DNA from: Lichenostomus cassidix
Lineage: Eukaryota; Chordata; Aves; Passeriformes; Meliphagidae
Direction: 5' to 3'
NCBI GenBank assembly: GCA_008360975.2
Contig: CM039211.1
Location: 18,262,943-18,326,942 of the forward strand
DNA: 64,000 nt
Part shown: in pieces, positions 12,501-25,516 of the stretch
Position numbering within the stretch: the first letter of the stretch is position 1
Layout of the letters: the number at the start of each line of letters is the position of its first letter
The notes under the pieces: generated by a model
Databases searched by the model: none
What the model was told of the DNA's origin: nothing
What the model saw: only the letters and a program-made list of their open reading frames with translations
Position numbers and translations under genes: made by a program

Positions 12501-15500
12501 AAAATCTGTCTCTCAAATAAAAGATCCAGTTGCCAGAAACTTGCTGCAGAAGTAAATATGTCAGTAAATACGTAAATAAAAACAGAAGCTAGCAACATTT
12601 AAAAACATCAGTACACCTCCAATAGTAAGGACTCTGAAACATAAAATAATTTTAAAAAATCCAAACCAATGCTGTGTTTCATGTCTATACTGTCTTTTTA
12701 AATGCACACATCAAGGGCAAAAATAAATAAATATACCAATAGGGCTATAAATCTCATATCCTAGTCAAACTCAGCTGTTTTCCTGAAAGATCTTGGAAAT
12801 CTCTTAGCCATGCAGAATGATAAGATTGTTTCACCATTAAATTTTTAGACACAATTTAAACTTTAAATACCAAATCTTGATTCTGTAAGTGATAAAGTAC
12901 AGGGGAAAGGGTTTGCACCCACCACATCTCTGGGACATTTACCCCCAAGGAAGCTACTTGCTGAGTGCTGCTGAATTAAAGTACATCTGCATACAAAGCT
13001 GGAAACAAAGCCTGTGGTACTGGTTCAGGTAACTCACTGTTTTTAGTTGTGCTAAGGTAGAGGTGTAGGCTAACACAACCTCTGCTGCATTTATACCCTG
13101 ATGGGACAAGGTCAGAGCAGCTGCAGGGAGGACTGGAGGACTGGTGAGACAGACCAAGTCAGTCTCCTACGTTTTTGTGGAGGTGCTACCACACTACACA
13201 TTTTTTGAAGGTATTATTCTGCTGTGACTGAGACTTTCTATGTCCAAACTCCTAATCTACCATGCAGATTAGAAGCAAAATATTAGTGGGACAGGTGAGT
13301 AGCACCTTCCCCAGACTCTGCACAGCACTGCACAACATCTGCTGACTGACCAAACCTGGCTCAAGTTCCCATGGAGGTTGGGTCCCCCATAAATACTTGC
13401 TAAAAGTGGAACAATATTTCACCAAGGTCACCAACCGGCTATTTTTCAGCTCCATAATATAAGTTTAAGTCAGCACTGATCTTAGACTGGGTTAGGTGAA
13501 ATTACTTGGGTGGAAGAGGTGTTGAACTAATTTTAAGTTTTTTCCTAAAACATGGAGCAAACATACCAGTTTGAGAAATGCCACCTTACATTCAGAGTTA
13601 ATTTTTTTTCCTTTTTTTGAGAGCACACAGATGATATTACTACGGCCTGTTTGTGTAGGTTTTTTTAATTACTGTATCTTACAGTGCAGAATTTATCACC
13701 ATGGGACAATGCAGAGGAAAACTTAAAGTTACAGAAAAGGTTTCACCTTTTTATTTTCTTTCTCTTTCTCTTTTCTGCAATAAAGAGAGCACTTAAACCA
13801 AACAAAAGAAGATGGAGAAGCTATCTTGAAAAAAGTTAGCATAAGACAATATTTCTTTCCTTCTGCTGACAGTTTCTCCTTGTGGAAAGAAAGTGTTACA
13901 CTGTGTATTTAATTTTGGAGGAAATTGATGTAAAGAACCCAGAGGGCATTTTTATAAAACCTTCAAAATTTTTAGATTATATTAAATTTCTCCCAGAGAA
14001 CAAACTAAAAAGGTAAACTGAATGTCCTTAACATGGAAACAGAATATAGATATTAATTTAAACCATGTTAGCCTTCAAATGACTATTGAAAAATGTAACA
14101 TTAAATAGAATTGGAATACTGCAGTGGCTGCGTCAGCCCAGTACAGCCCATAAGCTTGCCCTATTACAAAGGCATCTAGACTCACTATATTCACTGTGTT
14201 TTATTGTCAAGTTTTGTCCTAAATCTATATTGTTTGTATCTCTCTGATTGTTTTGTGAAAATTTAGACAGACATATTGCTTTCCTGCTTTAAATAGAAGT
14301 ATTTTATAGTTTATGTGCCATTATATTTTTATGATGAAGCAAATACATAATCTAATAGCTTTCTGATAGAGAACAAGGGGAAAAAAAAGAAATGAACTTA
14401 ACGTTTGGTTGGAAGGTTTTTTTGTTTTGTTTGGTGGGGTTTTGTTGGTTTTCTTCTTTTTCTGAAAAACTTTCCAAGGGGAAGATTCCTAGCTGATACT
14501 GATTTCCAAATGCCCCAGCATTTAGAGATACAGATATTACATGAACAATGTACTTTTCTAATAATTATGGATCTAATTCCATACTATATGTATCTAATTT
14601 TAATATTTCACCAGTAAACCTAACTCTTCTACAGCTATTAAGGTACAATGAACATCTGTTCCCAGCTATAAATCTCATGTCACCAGTAAATCCCACCACG
14701 AAGACTTTACTAGCACATTACTACAAAAGTCACAGTCACATGCACAAAAACACTGTGTCCTGCAGAACAGCTGCCATGGCACCTCAGCTTTTCTGAAATA
14801 GGGCAGTGTGCCAAAATATAGGCCATGTCCTTACACATGTATGTGTTCAAGATAGCAAGCCCTGTAGGGAAAGATTCATCTTCAGACATCACAGAACACT
14901 GTCAGAAGGTGAACTTGGCTGCCAGTGTGAAAGGCTGTGCTTGGTCAGCAGCCACTCCAGCACCCCAGTGCTGTTCGATATTACATTATTTTAATGCTGT
15001 CTTTTGGTGTAACACAGGTTACAGTAATGCCTATATTTGACTTACATGTCGAGGGTTTTCCTTTTCAGTTTGGGAGAATTTTAATGGCATTTATTCATTA
15101 CTTCTGAAGGTTGTATGAAAATGCACCTCAGTTTCTTCATAATTTCTTCCAGAAATTAAATACAAGGGAACAAACCCCAGATATTAATATTTTACATAGT
15201 TCATTATATTTTTTTAAGAAAAAGCAAACAAAGCAATTTTTGTCTGGTGGTAAGAAAAAACCCACAGATAATATATTACAATATTTCCTGAATTATCTTC
15301 TTGTCACAAGACAAACTACATCTGAATCATTTTTATCTCAATCACTAATTAGCTTGGGGAATGCATTGAAAAATGGTCTGGCTGTGATACTTGCACCATG
15401 TGAAATTTTAAAGTGGGTTAAGTTTGAAGCTATATTTACAGTGGTATAACTATGGGTCTAGGATAACTGATAATCAGCTTAATTGATAGAAAAGAAGATT

Positions 15501-17147
15501 GAAGCTAGATATTACGGAAAACTTTATAACTGTAAGGGTAATTAATGCAACAAAAAATTATGTAAGGCAGCTATGTAAAAACACACATTTAAAGTTTTCA
15601 GAAACAGATTAGGCAAGAACCTGCACATATGTATCTAATCTTACCTCAGAGCAGAGGTGCAAGCTATACAACCTCTTGAAGCTCTTCTGTCTTACATTTC
15701 TGTGTCTTACAGTTGCTGAAAAACTGAAATATTCATTGGCAAACAGAGGATTGTTGTTTGTAATACCTTCTGCACACTTATTTTCCCTTGGATCTACGAT
15801 TCTACGTATCAGGGAATGAATTAAAATGTCTACCTTTCCTGCACTCTGTAAAAATTGTGACTGAAATTCAGGAAAACTACACATCTTGCCCTGCTGAAAA
15901 GAGTTTATCTCTACTAATTCTAACAGTGATTTTAGTACATGACTGCTAAATTACCAGAAGATTACCAAAATATGTTCTAGCATCTATGATCTGGATACAT
16001 CTGTGTCCCATTTTAAATTACATTTATTTTCAGCTATGGCAATTAGATCTGTGTCTTGTTGACTACTTCTGAAGATGTTTCTGATGTAGCAGTCATAGAA
16101 GTCTGCAATATTGGAATGGGCTGTCTCTGGAAACTATTTATCCTAGAAACATTATTCATAGTTGAGGATACATCTTCTGTGTTCGTTCCAGATGAAAAAA
16201 TAAAGGACTACACAATAATTCAATGAGATTTCAAATACAGTCTGCAGGCAGAATATGTTGCAAAATGCTATAAATGCAATATTTTAAACTCATAAACACA
16301 CTGCATTTTGATAAACAAGACAACAGTGAAGCTGCTTCTTTCATCCCACATCCCTTGGTGCTGTTCATTTGTGGAGGACCCCTATAGATTTTGAAGCCAT
16401 TCAGAGGAAGAGAAGTGGCAGTGTTCAAATTTTTCAGATAAATAGAAAGGTAAGAGGTACATAGTTGACAAATTCAAGGCGTCTGAACCTTCTTGGAACT
16501 CATGGATGTGCAATAACTCACCTAATTTCATATGGACTAGCCATCTATTTAGCCCTGGCAAAGTATTTGTGACCTGTCCCTGCTGTGAACTTCCCCATGG
16601 CTGTGCTATGTGACAGATGTGCCTCTGTTTTGATCAAAGCAGAATGACAGCTAAAAGCACATGCTCCTGCAACATGGAGATCACAGGCTGGCACCTATTC
16701 ATTGTTCAATGTATTGTAAATAATTTATTAAATATCAATAAAACAACAGTAGTTCCCTGAATTTATTTTTCCTTTTTCATACTCAAGGTTGCAAGAAGTT
16801 AAACCCACAAAAGGGTTTAACTTGGAATATAGGAGTCTTTAGCTTCCAGGGATTTTACACACATTCCACAGCCCACTGTTATGCATTTTGATGGCTACAG
16901 CTCCTTAACAATGTGTAGGTAGTGTTATACACCCAGGAAGAGAGTCTGCCTCCAACTAACAGGGATTGCCATCAGGAGGACTGGTCCTTAAATATTGCCT
17001 CTATGGGAGGTTTGTGCCTTAAACTGAACGAGAAGTGGAAAGGTCCTCAGCTCAATAGGCATAGTTGTCTACCTATTTTTAATACTTTCTTTTTCTTTTA
17101 TAACCCAAGGAGTATTTTTCAGAAGCAGCTACAGATAGATGGAAGTG

Positions 17148-17167
17148 GATCAGAGACGTCTCTGATC
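17148..17167. other. 20-bp perfect palindrome
   Basis: GATCAGAGAC is followed directly by its reverse complement GTCTCTGATC, with a central GACGTC. No spacer is present. Dimeric transcription factors of the bZIP class bind ACGT-centred palindromes, but there is no context here to support function. Confidence 0.8.
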
Positions 17168-18170
17168 TTTTTCCTGCAGAAACCTCTTTGCTAATTTCAC
17201 CTATAATTCCCATATAATTCCTGTAAAAAAAAAAAATCAGTCAGAAGATCTGAATCTGGTTCTCTCTTCAGCTAGAATGGTTTCAGAATATTTTTCATAA
17301 CAGTCCGAGTCAGCCAGGGCTGCAAGGCTTCTTTCTCTGGGTGAGCATTAATTGTGTGACCTTAGAACAGTGGGGTGGTCACTGGAAAGAGCTGGAAAGA
17401 GACTGAGACCCCAGCTTTGCAGCTGGGAGATTTCTGTCAACTGCTCGAGATGTACTTTGCCTGTGTCATTTTCTTTCCCCCCTGCCAATGGGAGGGGAAC
17501 ACAACCCTGTGATGGATCAACTACAGCATGTCGTGACATTGAACAACTGAAGACAGCAAGCCTCAACAAGTAGGTTGTTATGAATTCTAGTCAGCTGTCA
17601 ATATATATCATGATCACAAATCAATTAGACTTGGGCAGAGCTTCAAGTTACTAGCCAACAACTCATCATGAGCATTTTTTTAACTTCAGTGGATTGGCAT
17701 AACACACACAACAATTTCAAATTAAATAGGTCACAGCCAGACAATCTGGCGTATGGTATGATCAATGTTAGCACAGTCCTTGTAACCACCAAGTGTTCCC
17801 TCCTGGAGCCACTGCACATGCCAAAGCAGTAAGTGCCTAACACTGTTGAGAGGGAGATATTAATGTCCCTGATTTAATCAGTCATTGATTTCTTCATCAA
17901 ATGCCTCAACTCTGCTAGACTTTCCAGCTTAGCTTTGTTTTGTTTTGTAAGTTTGGCTTCTCAAAAGAAAAGATATTTCTCGTAATGTCAAATCTACTGC
18001 CTGGTATTCCATGAAGCATGGGTCTCTTCACCTCCTAAACAAAAGATTTGCAGAGGGGAAAAATAACAATCACACCCTTGTGTCTGGATCATTGATTGGC
18101 ATCAGGAAAAAAAATTGTTCTGTTCTCTATGCTAATTGTGTAAAAATTTGAACTGCTCCAGTTTTCCTTA

Positions 18171-18419
18171 TAGAATGGCTTGGTTTGGAAGAGACCTTAA
18201 AAAACATCTGGTTCCAAGCCCTGCACCATGGGCAGTGACACCTCCCACTAGACCAGGGTGCTCAGAGCCCCATCCAGCCTGGCCTTCAACACCTCCAGGG
18301 ATGAGGTATCCACAGCTTCTCTGGGCAGCCTGGGCCAGTGCTTCACCACCTTCACAGTGAAGAGCTCTTTCCTAGGATCAAATGTAAACCTCTCCTATTT
18401 CTGCTTTAAGCCATTACCT
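18171..18419 (-). mobile_element. CR1 LINE 3'-end fragment
   Basis: The plus strand shows the reverse complement of the familiar avian CR1 3' end. It begins TAGAATGGCTTGGTTTGGAAG, then ACCTTAAAAAACATCT, CCAAGCCCTGCACCATGGGC, ACACCTCCCACTAGACCAGG, GAGCCCCATCCAGCCTGGCC and CAGCTTCTCTGGGCAGCCTG. The element is therefore on the minus strand, about 250 bp long and severely 5'-truncated, as most avian CR1 copies are. The terminal ATTCTATGATT-type repeat is reduced to one partial unit. Confidence 0.95.
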
Positions 18420-18570
18420 ATTTTTCTATAAATTTAGCTGTATCAAATTGTATATAAATTTTAAAAAAGCAAAAATAACTATATATGTAATAAGCAGTGA
18501 AGTTGTAATAAGTCCCACATAACTTTCCTGAGCTCAGTCGTGACAGAAATGCTTTAAGATCTCCCTTTTC

Positions 18571-18603
18571 CTCCCTCTCTCTCTCTCTCTCTCTTTTTTT
18601 TTT
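18571..18603. repeat. (CT)n with poly(T) tail
   Basis: About 12 CT dinucleotides followed by a run of T. It is a pyrimidine tract, purine-rich on the minus strand. Confidence 0.9.
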
Positions 18604-21600
18604 CCTAAAAAACAAATAGGTAAAGGACTATTCTGACTTAAACCAAAGCTAAAAACACTTACCAAATCCTAATTTTTTTTGTGCAATCTTGAGAATTGTT
18701 AACAACTATTGCAAGGGTTTTTTTAAAGCTTTTTCAAGAAATAGGGAAAAGTATTAGAGTCATGAAAGGAAGAAAAATATTCCCAGTGAATTTTGTCAAA
18801 ATCAGAGCTTTAAAATTCCACTTAGATTTTACTTCCCTCCAAACTGGTAATTTGACAGGTTTTGGTTTGACCTTCTGTTTCCTCCTTTTCATGCCCATCC
18901 CCAGTGATGTTTATGGATACATATTGCAGGAGGGAGTACTAAACTCCCAAGCAGCAGAGGATGTACTAGGTCTCAAACAACTGCTAAGATAAACACGTCC
19001 TCTCAAAGAGAAATATTCCATGGTGCTAGAATAGGATGGGAAGTTTCCAGACTCTCTTCAAAGAAGAGCAGATAATAAGTTTGGGAAATGGAAAGCGTCT
19101 CAAGGCTCAGTGTAACACCTTACTGGATCAGTGTTGAAAATATAACCTAGAGGTTTGACTTAGGAGCCACAGAAAAGACTGGCAGCATCCCTCTGCTTTC
19201 AGCAGATGGAGGAAGAAAGTAGCACTGTTCATCTGCAATTTCTATGGCTGAGTCTGTGCTTAATCAGATATCCATTGCTATGATGATCCTACGTGATCAT
19301 CACTGCTGTGGTGAGCTTCTGTAAGTTTACAAGATACAGGTGGACTTAAAAATCAATGAAGACATTGAGGAGACTGATTCAAACAGAGAAGAAAGTAGAA
19401 AAAGATCTAATCAGGAAACTAGCAAGGCAGAAAAATTACCCTGTGAGGAAAAGTTAACAAAATTAACATGGCTACCTTGCTTAATGATAAGCTTGCAAGA
19501 CTGTAATACCCATGCACAAATATTTAAAAATTATTACATGCATAGGAAAAGTAGAGATTTGGAGAATGGAGGAAATAAATAGAATTTATCAAATAAATAT
19601 GAAAAGCATATTTGAGCAGGATATTAGCTTTTTTCATTAAAGTTCAGTGATTTTATGTGGTTTTGTCAGTATCACGCATACATCCAATAGAGGATAGGTA
19701 AAAGGATGGTTACCAATCTCTGGAGTGAAACATAAAAAATCTATAAGTGGATTGAAGCTGTGGAATAAATCAGCCATGTTGGGAGTGTTGGGGGGAGCAG
19801 AGTGAGCTCATGTCATAGTCTCTGCTATTTGACCCCCTACAAAAGCATGTTTTTGCCAGACTTTTGTGAACAGCTGGTCACTCTGCTTTATCATGGTTCT
19901 TTAAAAAGCAGTTGAAAAAGTGTTTTGGGTTAAACTGAAAACTTCACTCTGTTGTAAGTATTTTTCAAACTTCTGTTTCAAATTTATTTTAAAATGTGAA
20001 TTGTAAAAAGAAGCCTTCTTTTTCAACTGAGATGACACTTTTTTTTTTTTTTGGTAAAGATTGAAATAAGGCATAGAGGGTTTTTCTAGGCTTCCTTCCT
20101 TTGGTGGCATACCTTAGGAAAACTAATGAGCATTTAATGTTTCTGTGAACCTGAATCTGCATTCTTCAGTAAAGGTGGTTTTATCCAAAAAATATGAGGA
20201 CTGACATTTTGCACTGAGCTTCCTCTCTATTAGTATATGGCAATTTTTTCACTCATTAGTGTAATTAACAGGACATTTTTTCAGGGCAGAAATAGAGAAT
20301 GTGTGAGATGTTAGCTCTTCAGTGATGCACATTGTATCAGTAGAAGCAGAGTTAATATTTGCTTACAGAATTTTTTAAGTGATTATTTAATAAACTTAGA
20401 TAATGTAAATTGCCAACTACAGAACTGGATCTCTAAATAGAAAACTTTGTGACTGTGCAGCTGTTATTTAAATATTTTTGCATGCAACAGCCAAGAAGAG
20501 AATAGCTAAAATTACTTTTTTGGGCAGGTTTCAAAATGTTAAGAACATCAAAACATGAAGAGGTAATGTGGTAAAATAATTTGATCAGTTCTCCTTTACT
20601 CTTAATTGCTTTTGTATGGTCCATCATTTCTATTGTCTTCATTTGATAATGCTATAATGTTTAACTTGAGGTGGAGAATCTGGCTATTGAAAAGTGAGAA
20701 TGAGAATAACAATAAATACATGGAAACTCAAGTTTCAAAGAAAAATTAAATATATTAGGAAAGACCAAGCATCTTTCTTCACCTGTAATATTTCATCCCC
20801 AGAGAAAAGACAGAAATGCATCAGTGATCATTCAGAACAACACTTGATTCACAGATATGTTCCTTCTCTGCATGTACCATAGTAGTAGCAATTAGAAAGG
20901 GAGGGGAAAAAGGACTGATGAAAATTTGGTGTTAATTAAGAAATTCTAGGAGAAACATGTTCCCAAGCCAAAGAAATTTTAGGCCAACTCTGTGGTTGTG
21001 GCAACTCAATATAGATCTGTAGAAGTTAGAAACACAATATTAATTCATACCAGTTGAATATTTGCCTTATGAAGTTGAACAAAATATCCCTAACAATCAC
21101 CACAAATAAGCATAAAATCTCTGAGTCCAAAATAAGCCCTACAGTGGTAGATGAGTGAGGATAAATTTCAAGTGTGGAGCAATTACCTGAGAGCTGAGTC
21201 CTAGAGAGAACATCTGCACCTAGCTCTTTCAGTGTTAAGGACTGAAATGAATGAAGCAGGGAACGAATGCATGTTCATCATCACTATTCATCCCCACATG
21301 AAAACTAGCACCAGTAGTATGGAATTTTCTGTCTTTCAGATTGTCACTGTGACAGCAGGGAAAGGTTCAGTAAAGTGGGTGAGGAAGATGGGGTGAAGGA
21401 ATTGCCTCACACATAATATCTGCTTGACAAAGTCTTCTAATGAACCAAAAGGAAAAGCAAATAAAAATTAGAAAACAAAGAGAAGAAAACCAAAACCAGA
21501 CTAAGAAAATAATGAGAATGTTTACCTGAGAAAATGTGCTGAACTGATCATTCTAAGTGAAGTAGATGGAGGGTAGTGAAGGATGCAAATGAGAATAAAA

Positions 21601-22074
21601 TGCATCAGGAGTGAAAAACATCTTATACATCTCTATATTCATTCTAGCCAATTTAAATTTTCCGTCAAAAATAATTTAAAGTCTGCAAAACCCAGTGCAG
21701 AGCAGATCCTTCCTTTCAGAAGTCTGGGGATGTTCAGAGTACTTTCTAATGGAGGAAGAAATAATGTCACTCAGCTATCCATGTGAGTTAAATAGTATAA
21801 GGCAATGATAACACTTTTAGATGCAATGTATAACTAAAACCTTTCAGGTATAAGGGAAGAAATTTTTGATTTTATTCTTCACAACATTCAGCATTCAGAC
21901 GGCAGAAGTGACCATTTTTCTACATATAAGATCTACTCATACTGAAACAGACATCACATAAGTAACAAGAAAACACAACTCTATCTGTGCCAACAGCTTT
22001 CTCTCAGTGAAACACTGGATCATGGAAGAAATCAAAGCTGGCAAGGAAATAACAATACGATTGCAGAGGCAGCC
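18604..22074. other. Non-coding AT-rich sequence, no gene seen
   Basis: No recognisable exon or repeat. A small inverted repeat TGATGATC/GATCATCA with a 6-base loop lies at 19281-19302. A poly(T) run lies at about 20038-20052. Open frames are short and featureless. Confidence 0.6.
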
Positions 22075-22215
22075 TAGCATTCAAGGTCAGGCTGGAAAGG
22101 ATTCTGAGCAATCTGATCTACTTGAAGGTATCTCTGCTTATTGCAGGGGTGGACGGGGGTTGGACTAGGTGGCCTTTAAAGGTCCTTTCCAACCCAAACT
22201 ACTCTGACTGCGACT
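22075..22215 (+). mobile_element. CR1 LINE 3'-end fragment
   Basis: The plus strand carries the sense CR1 3' end: CATTCAAGGTCAGGCTGGA, then GAGCAATCTGATCTACTTGA, GGGTTGGACTAGGTGGCC and TTTAAAGGTCCTTTCCAACC. It is about 140 bp and heavily 5'-truncated. This is the only CR1 in the window on the plus strand. The ATTCTATGATTCT terminal repeat has degenerated to ACTCTGACTGCGACTC. Confidence 0.94.
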
Positions 22216-22417
22216 CAGAGAAATGTCAGGCTGCAGGAAGCCACCTGCCTGCACTGTCTCCCAGTTAAGCTCAGCCAGAATTCACTGCCACTTCAGTGTA
22301 TGACACATGGTTATGTTGTTCTGTTTCATTAATAATTTCAGAGTATGTCTGTACCTTCCCTTCACTATCTCAGGAGAAATCTGTGAAAAGACATGAAATA
22401 TTTATGATTGGCACATA

Positions 22418-22663
22418 TGTGTGTATATATATATACCTACATACATATACATACAGATATACACACACATTTAGATTTATTCACATTTATATTTATATTA
22501 TTTATATTTATATTTTTATTTTTATTTTTATTTATATTTATAAAATATAAATATATAGAATTTAAATAATATATATATACTTATAGATATCATGCGAGAT
22601 AAATATAATTAAATAATATAAATATATATATTTATGTGTATATATATATATATATATAAACAC
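22418..22663. repeat. Compound AT-rich microsatellite cluster (TA, ATAC, TTTATA, TTTTTA)
   Basis: About 245 bp almost entirely of A and T. In order it holds (TA)n with ATACATAC variants, ACACAC, (TTTATA)n, (TTTTTA)n, and then further (TA)n runs ending in about 11 TA units near 22637-22659. Such DNA unwinds easily and is highly polymorphic. No coding potential. Confidence 0.92.
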
Positions 22664-25269
22664 AAGAGAGAGTATCTGTTGAATTTTGCAAAAGTTTTAG
22701 CAATGGCTGTTAAGATGGCAAATTTGATTACCAGACACCCTTCTAAAATTAGGAATCATATGGGGCTAAACACTGATTTAGTTATTCTATCAACATTTAC
22801 CAATGTGTTCTTAACCTTTCTCAGTTGCAATGAAATGCAACATAGCTTAAAATCTTTTCCACTAATATTAAGATGAAACTATATTGCCTTCCAATTTAGA
22901 TAGCTAAGACTGAGCATAAAATCCCAGTGATTTAGTTAATGAGTAACAATCCACAATGTTTTGATAATATAACCACATCCTTAATTTTGCTTTGTTTTTT
23001 TTTTTTCCTTCTTGCCTTTGGAATTATGTGTAGTTTTGTAACAAAGTAGGAATTTTTGCAACAAAAATTTTAAATATTTAATTTTTAAACAAAGCACTTC
23101 AGACTCAAACTTTCAATGTTTTTAATAAATTCAGCATAAATTTGATTAAAAACTTTATTATAAAGTCCTCAAATCTTCATGTCTGCATTACATTGCAATT
23201 CACATTTAAAGCCAGTTTCATATTCAAGCCAATCTGACAGTTTTGGGTCTCTCACTTTAGAGATAGGACCAGGTGTCCATTGTTTACAGACATTCCAATG
23301 CCCAACCCTCACAGGCACATGTGCTCTGAGCAGACTCATCTAAAAATTTCAGTACTACTTTATTCTTTTCCCACTGTCTTTCCCTTCCTCACAATTCTGG
23401 CATTTAATGCATTCACACTCTCCAATCATTTATTGTTTTTCTTCCAAGTCTCCAAAAAGACACCTGTGGTGGCTCCTGCTGCCTTGTATCTTCATGTCAT
23501 GGCCATGTCCTTTGATTCTGAGGGAGGATATGTGTTTCTCAACTACACCATCACTTTTCCCAAGAGAAGCATCTAATGACATGTCCTAAATTTATTCCTG
23601 TCTTCATCAGAGGATTCTACTAAGACTGCCTTAGGCCCCATCGGTATTTCCACCAGGAATTGACTATGACCTGTGACTCATCAAGCTGAGAGGTTTCTCT
23701 TAAATTTTTTGGGAATAAAAGAGATACATTCCTGAAGAATGTTTGCTTGATTTCCTTTAAAGATTTCCTAAAAGTCTGCTATCATGACACCCCTTCCATG
23801 AAGGAATTCTCTCTCTGAACTTTCTTATACAGAAATAAAAGGTTTTTTAAGTTACAAATCTTTAAAAAAACTAATCAAGACAATATGTAACCTTTTCTTT
23901 TAATTTCATTTAGTACTTAATATAATGGCATGAGTAGATATAACACTTTCTGAAAGTGGTCTACTCTCTGCAATAATTTATGTTGATTCTCTCTTTTCAA
24001 CGTTACCTGCTAAATTTGCTTATATAGGCATTAATTAGTTTCCAAGTCAGTCAATTTTCTCTATTAATATTCAATCCCCTTTACCAACACAGTACCACAA
24101 TGCCATTTCTCTCATATTCTTTAAATTGCAGAGTAAATGCCCGTTTTTCCCCAAATATTTTTTATTATGTACTTCTTTTAACTCTTAAAGCCATGACATA
24201 CTCTCCTTTACTGGCAAAGGTATTTCTTCTCTTGCAAATCTCACCATCTTCTTTTGTATATCTGTCGCCTTTGGCCTTCCTTTGAACTTGCTTGAATTCA
24301 GTTTGCCTTTTTGGCCCCAGAATGCTCCAGCTGATGACCTTATTTTTGCTTATTTCTCTTCAATGTTTTCTTTGCCTTACATCAGTGTTAAGTATGTTTT
24401 CTATGTATCTGTAAATCATTGTTACTATTTGACTGTTTTTCCCATACTGGTTCCTAGGGGTTAATCAGACTTGGCATCACTTATGCCTGGCAGAGTATCA
24501 ATCTAACAACAGCTGCATTTATGCAACATCTTCAGTAGTTGGTGTCTACATTAATTGCAACACAAGCTCTTTTGCTTTTATGCTAATTATATGCATACTC
24601 AAGTCAGTTTGTATTAAACTGATCTGTGTATATGTGTCTGTTTTGTGTATCTATTCATATGCCAATTTCATGACATCTCTGCATTTAATTATTAATGCTA
24701 TGTATTTCATGATAATATGAATGTAATTTCTCTATGGCATTTGCAATCCCCTAGCCCAGCACTACAGCTCACTTAATCTTAAACATTTTTTAGCTGACTA
24801 TGAATGGTTCTTCAACAAAGAAACTGGAAATTCTGAGCAGCTGGATAGAGTGTAGAGATCCTTCTATTAAAAGCCGCCTTGGAAATGTGAAAAAGACGAA
24901 GTTTTACTCCTGTGGCTAACACACAGCTATAGTGCGTGTCAGTGCTAATCTCACTCCCAAATTTACAAATAATTTTACAGGAAAACCTTTTGTCCAATGT
25001 ATCACTTTTCAGTAATGTTCAGCAATTCATTAAATATTCTCTTAATTCTTCTAATCCTTTCAGAAAAAGTTGGAATATTGCATGAAGAAAAGTTATGAGG
25101 CAGTTATGCAGCACCTAATTTACATAGGCTAGATATCCAGAACAGGTTTCTTTCTTCACATCTTTTTAGACTTGCTATTTTCATATGGTAAGCAATGACC
25201 ATGCATTGAAACAGGATCACAGGTCAGAACTGTCCTATGATACAGGGCTGTTGTTTGACTTTGTTCATA
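22664..25269. other. Non-coding, T/pyrimidine-skewed sequence, no gene seen
   Basis: From about 22980 to 24470 the plus strand is T/C-rich, giving short hydrophobic open frames (for example 23280-23576 and 24100-24464, plus) with no recognisable family. Long-range skew of this kind can reflect a transcribed strand or an old retroelement, and I cannot decide between them. Confidence 0.55.
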
Positions 25270-25516
25270 AAATCATAGAATCATAGGATGGTTTGGCTGA
25301 GAATGGACCTTAAAAATCATCTAGTTCCAACCCCTGCACCATGTGCAGAGACACCTTCCTCTAGACCTTCAAAGCCTCATCCAACCTGGGCTTGAATACT
25401 TACAGGGATGAGGAATCCACAGCCTCTCTGTGCAGCTGGTTCCAGTGTTTCACTCCCCTCACAGTCAAGAGTTTCCTTCTAGCATCTCATCTAAAACTAT
25501 GCTCTTTCAGTTTTTG
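25270..25516 (-). mobile_element. CR1 LINE 3'-end fragment with intact terminal repeat
   Basis: The plus strand begins AATCATAGAATCATAGGATGG, the reverse complement of the CR1 terminal ATTCTATGATT repeats. It then has the standard CR1 blocks (TTAAAAATCATCTAGTTCCA, CCCCTGCACCATGTGCAGAG, CTCATCCAACCTGGGCTTGA, CCACAGCCTCTCTGTGCAG). It is about 245 bp, minus strand and 5'-truncated. Confidence 0.95.

Larger units (their letters stand above)
6690..18170. other. Long non-coding AT-rich stretch, no gene seen
   Basis: I see no supported gene in this 11.5 kb. It holds a C/T-rich patch at about 7180-7430, an 8-bp-stem inverted repeat CTGAAATT/AATTTCAG near 8530-8557, a hairpin at 9514-9538, a poly(T) run at 11157-11174, a G/T-rich low-complexity run at 14403-14466, a short poly(A) at 17225-17237 and a 20-bp palindrome at 17148-17167. 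The many open frames are 60-130 codons and do not resemble known proteins. Unmasked ancient repeats are possible. Confidence 0.6.
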
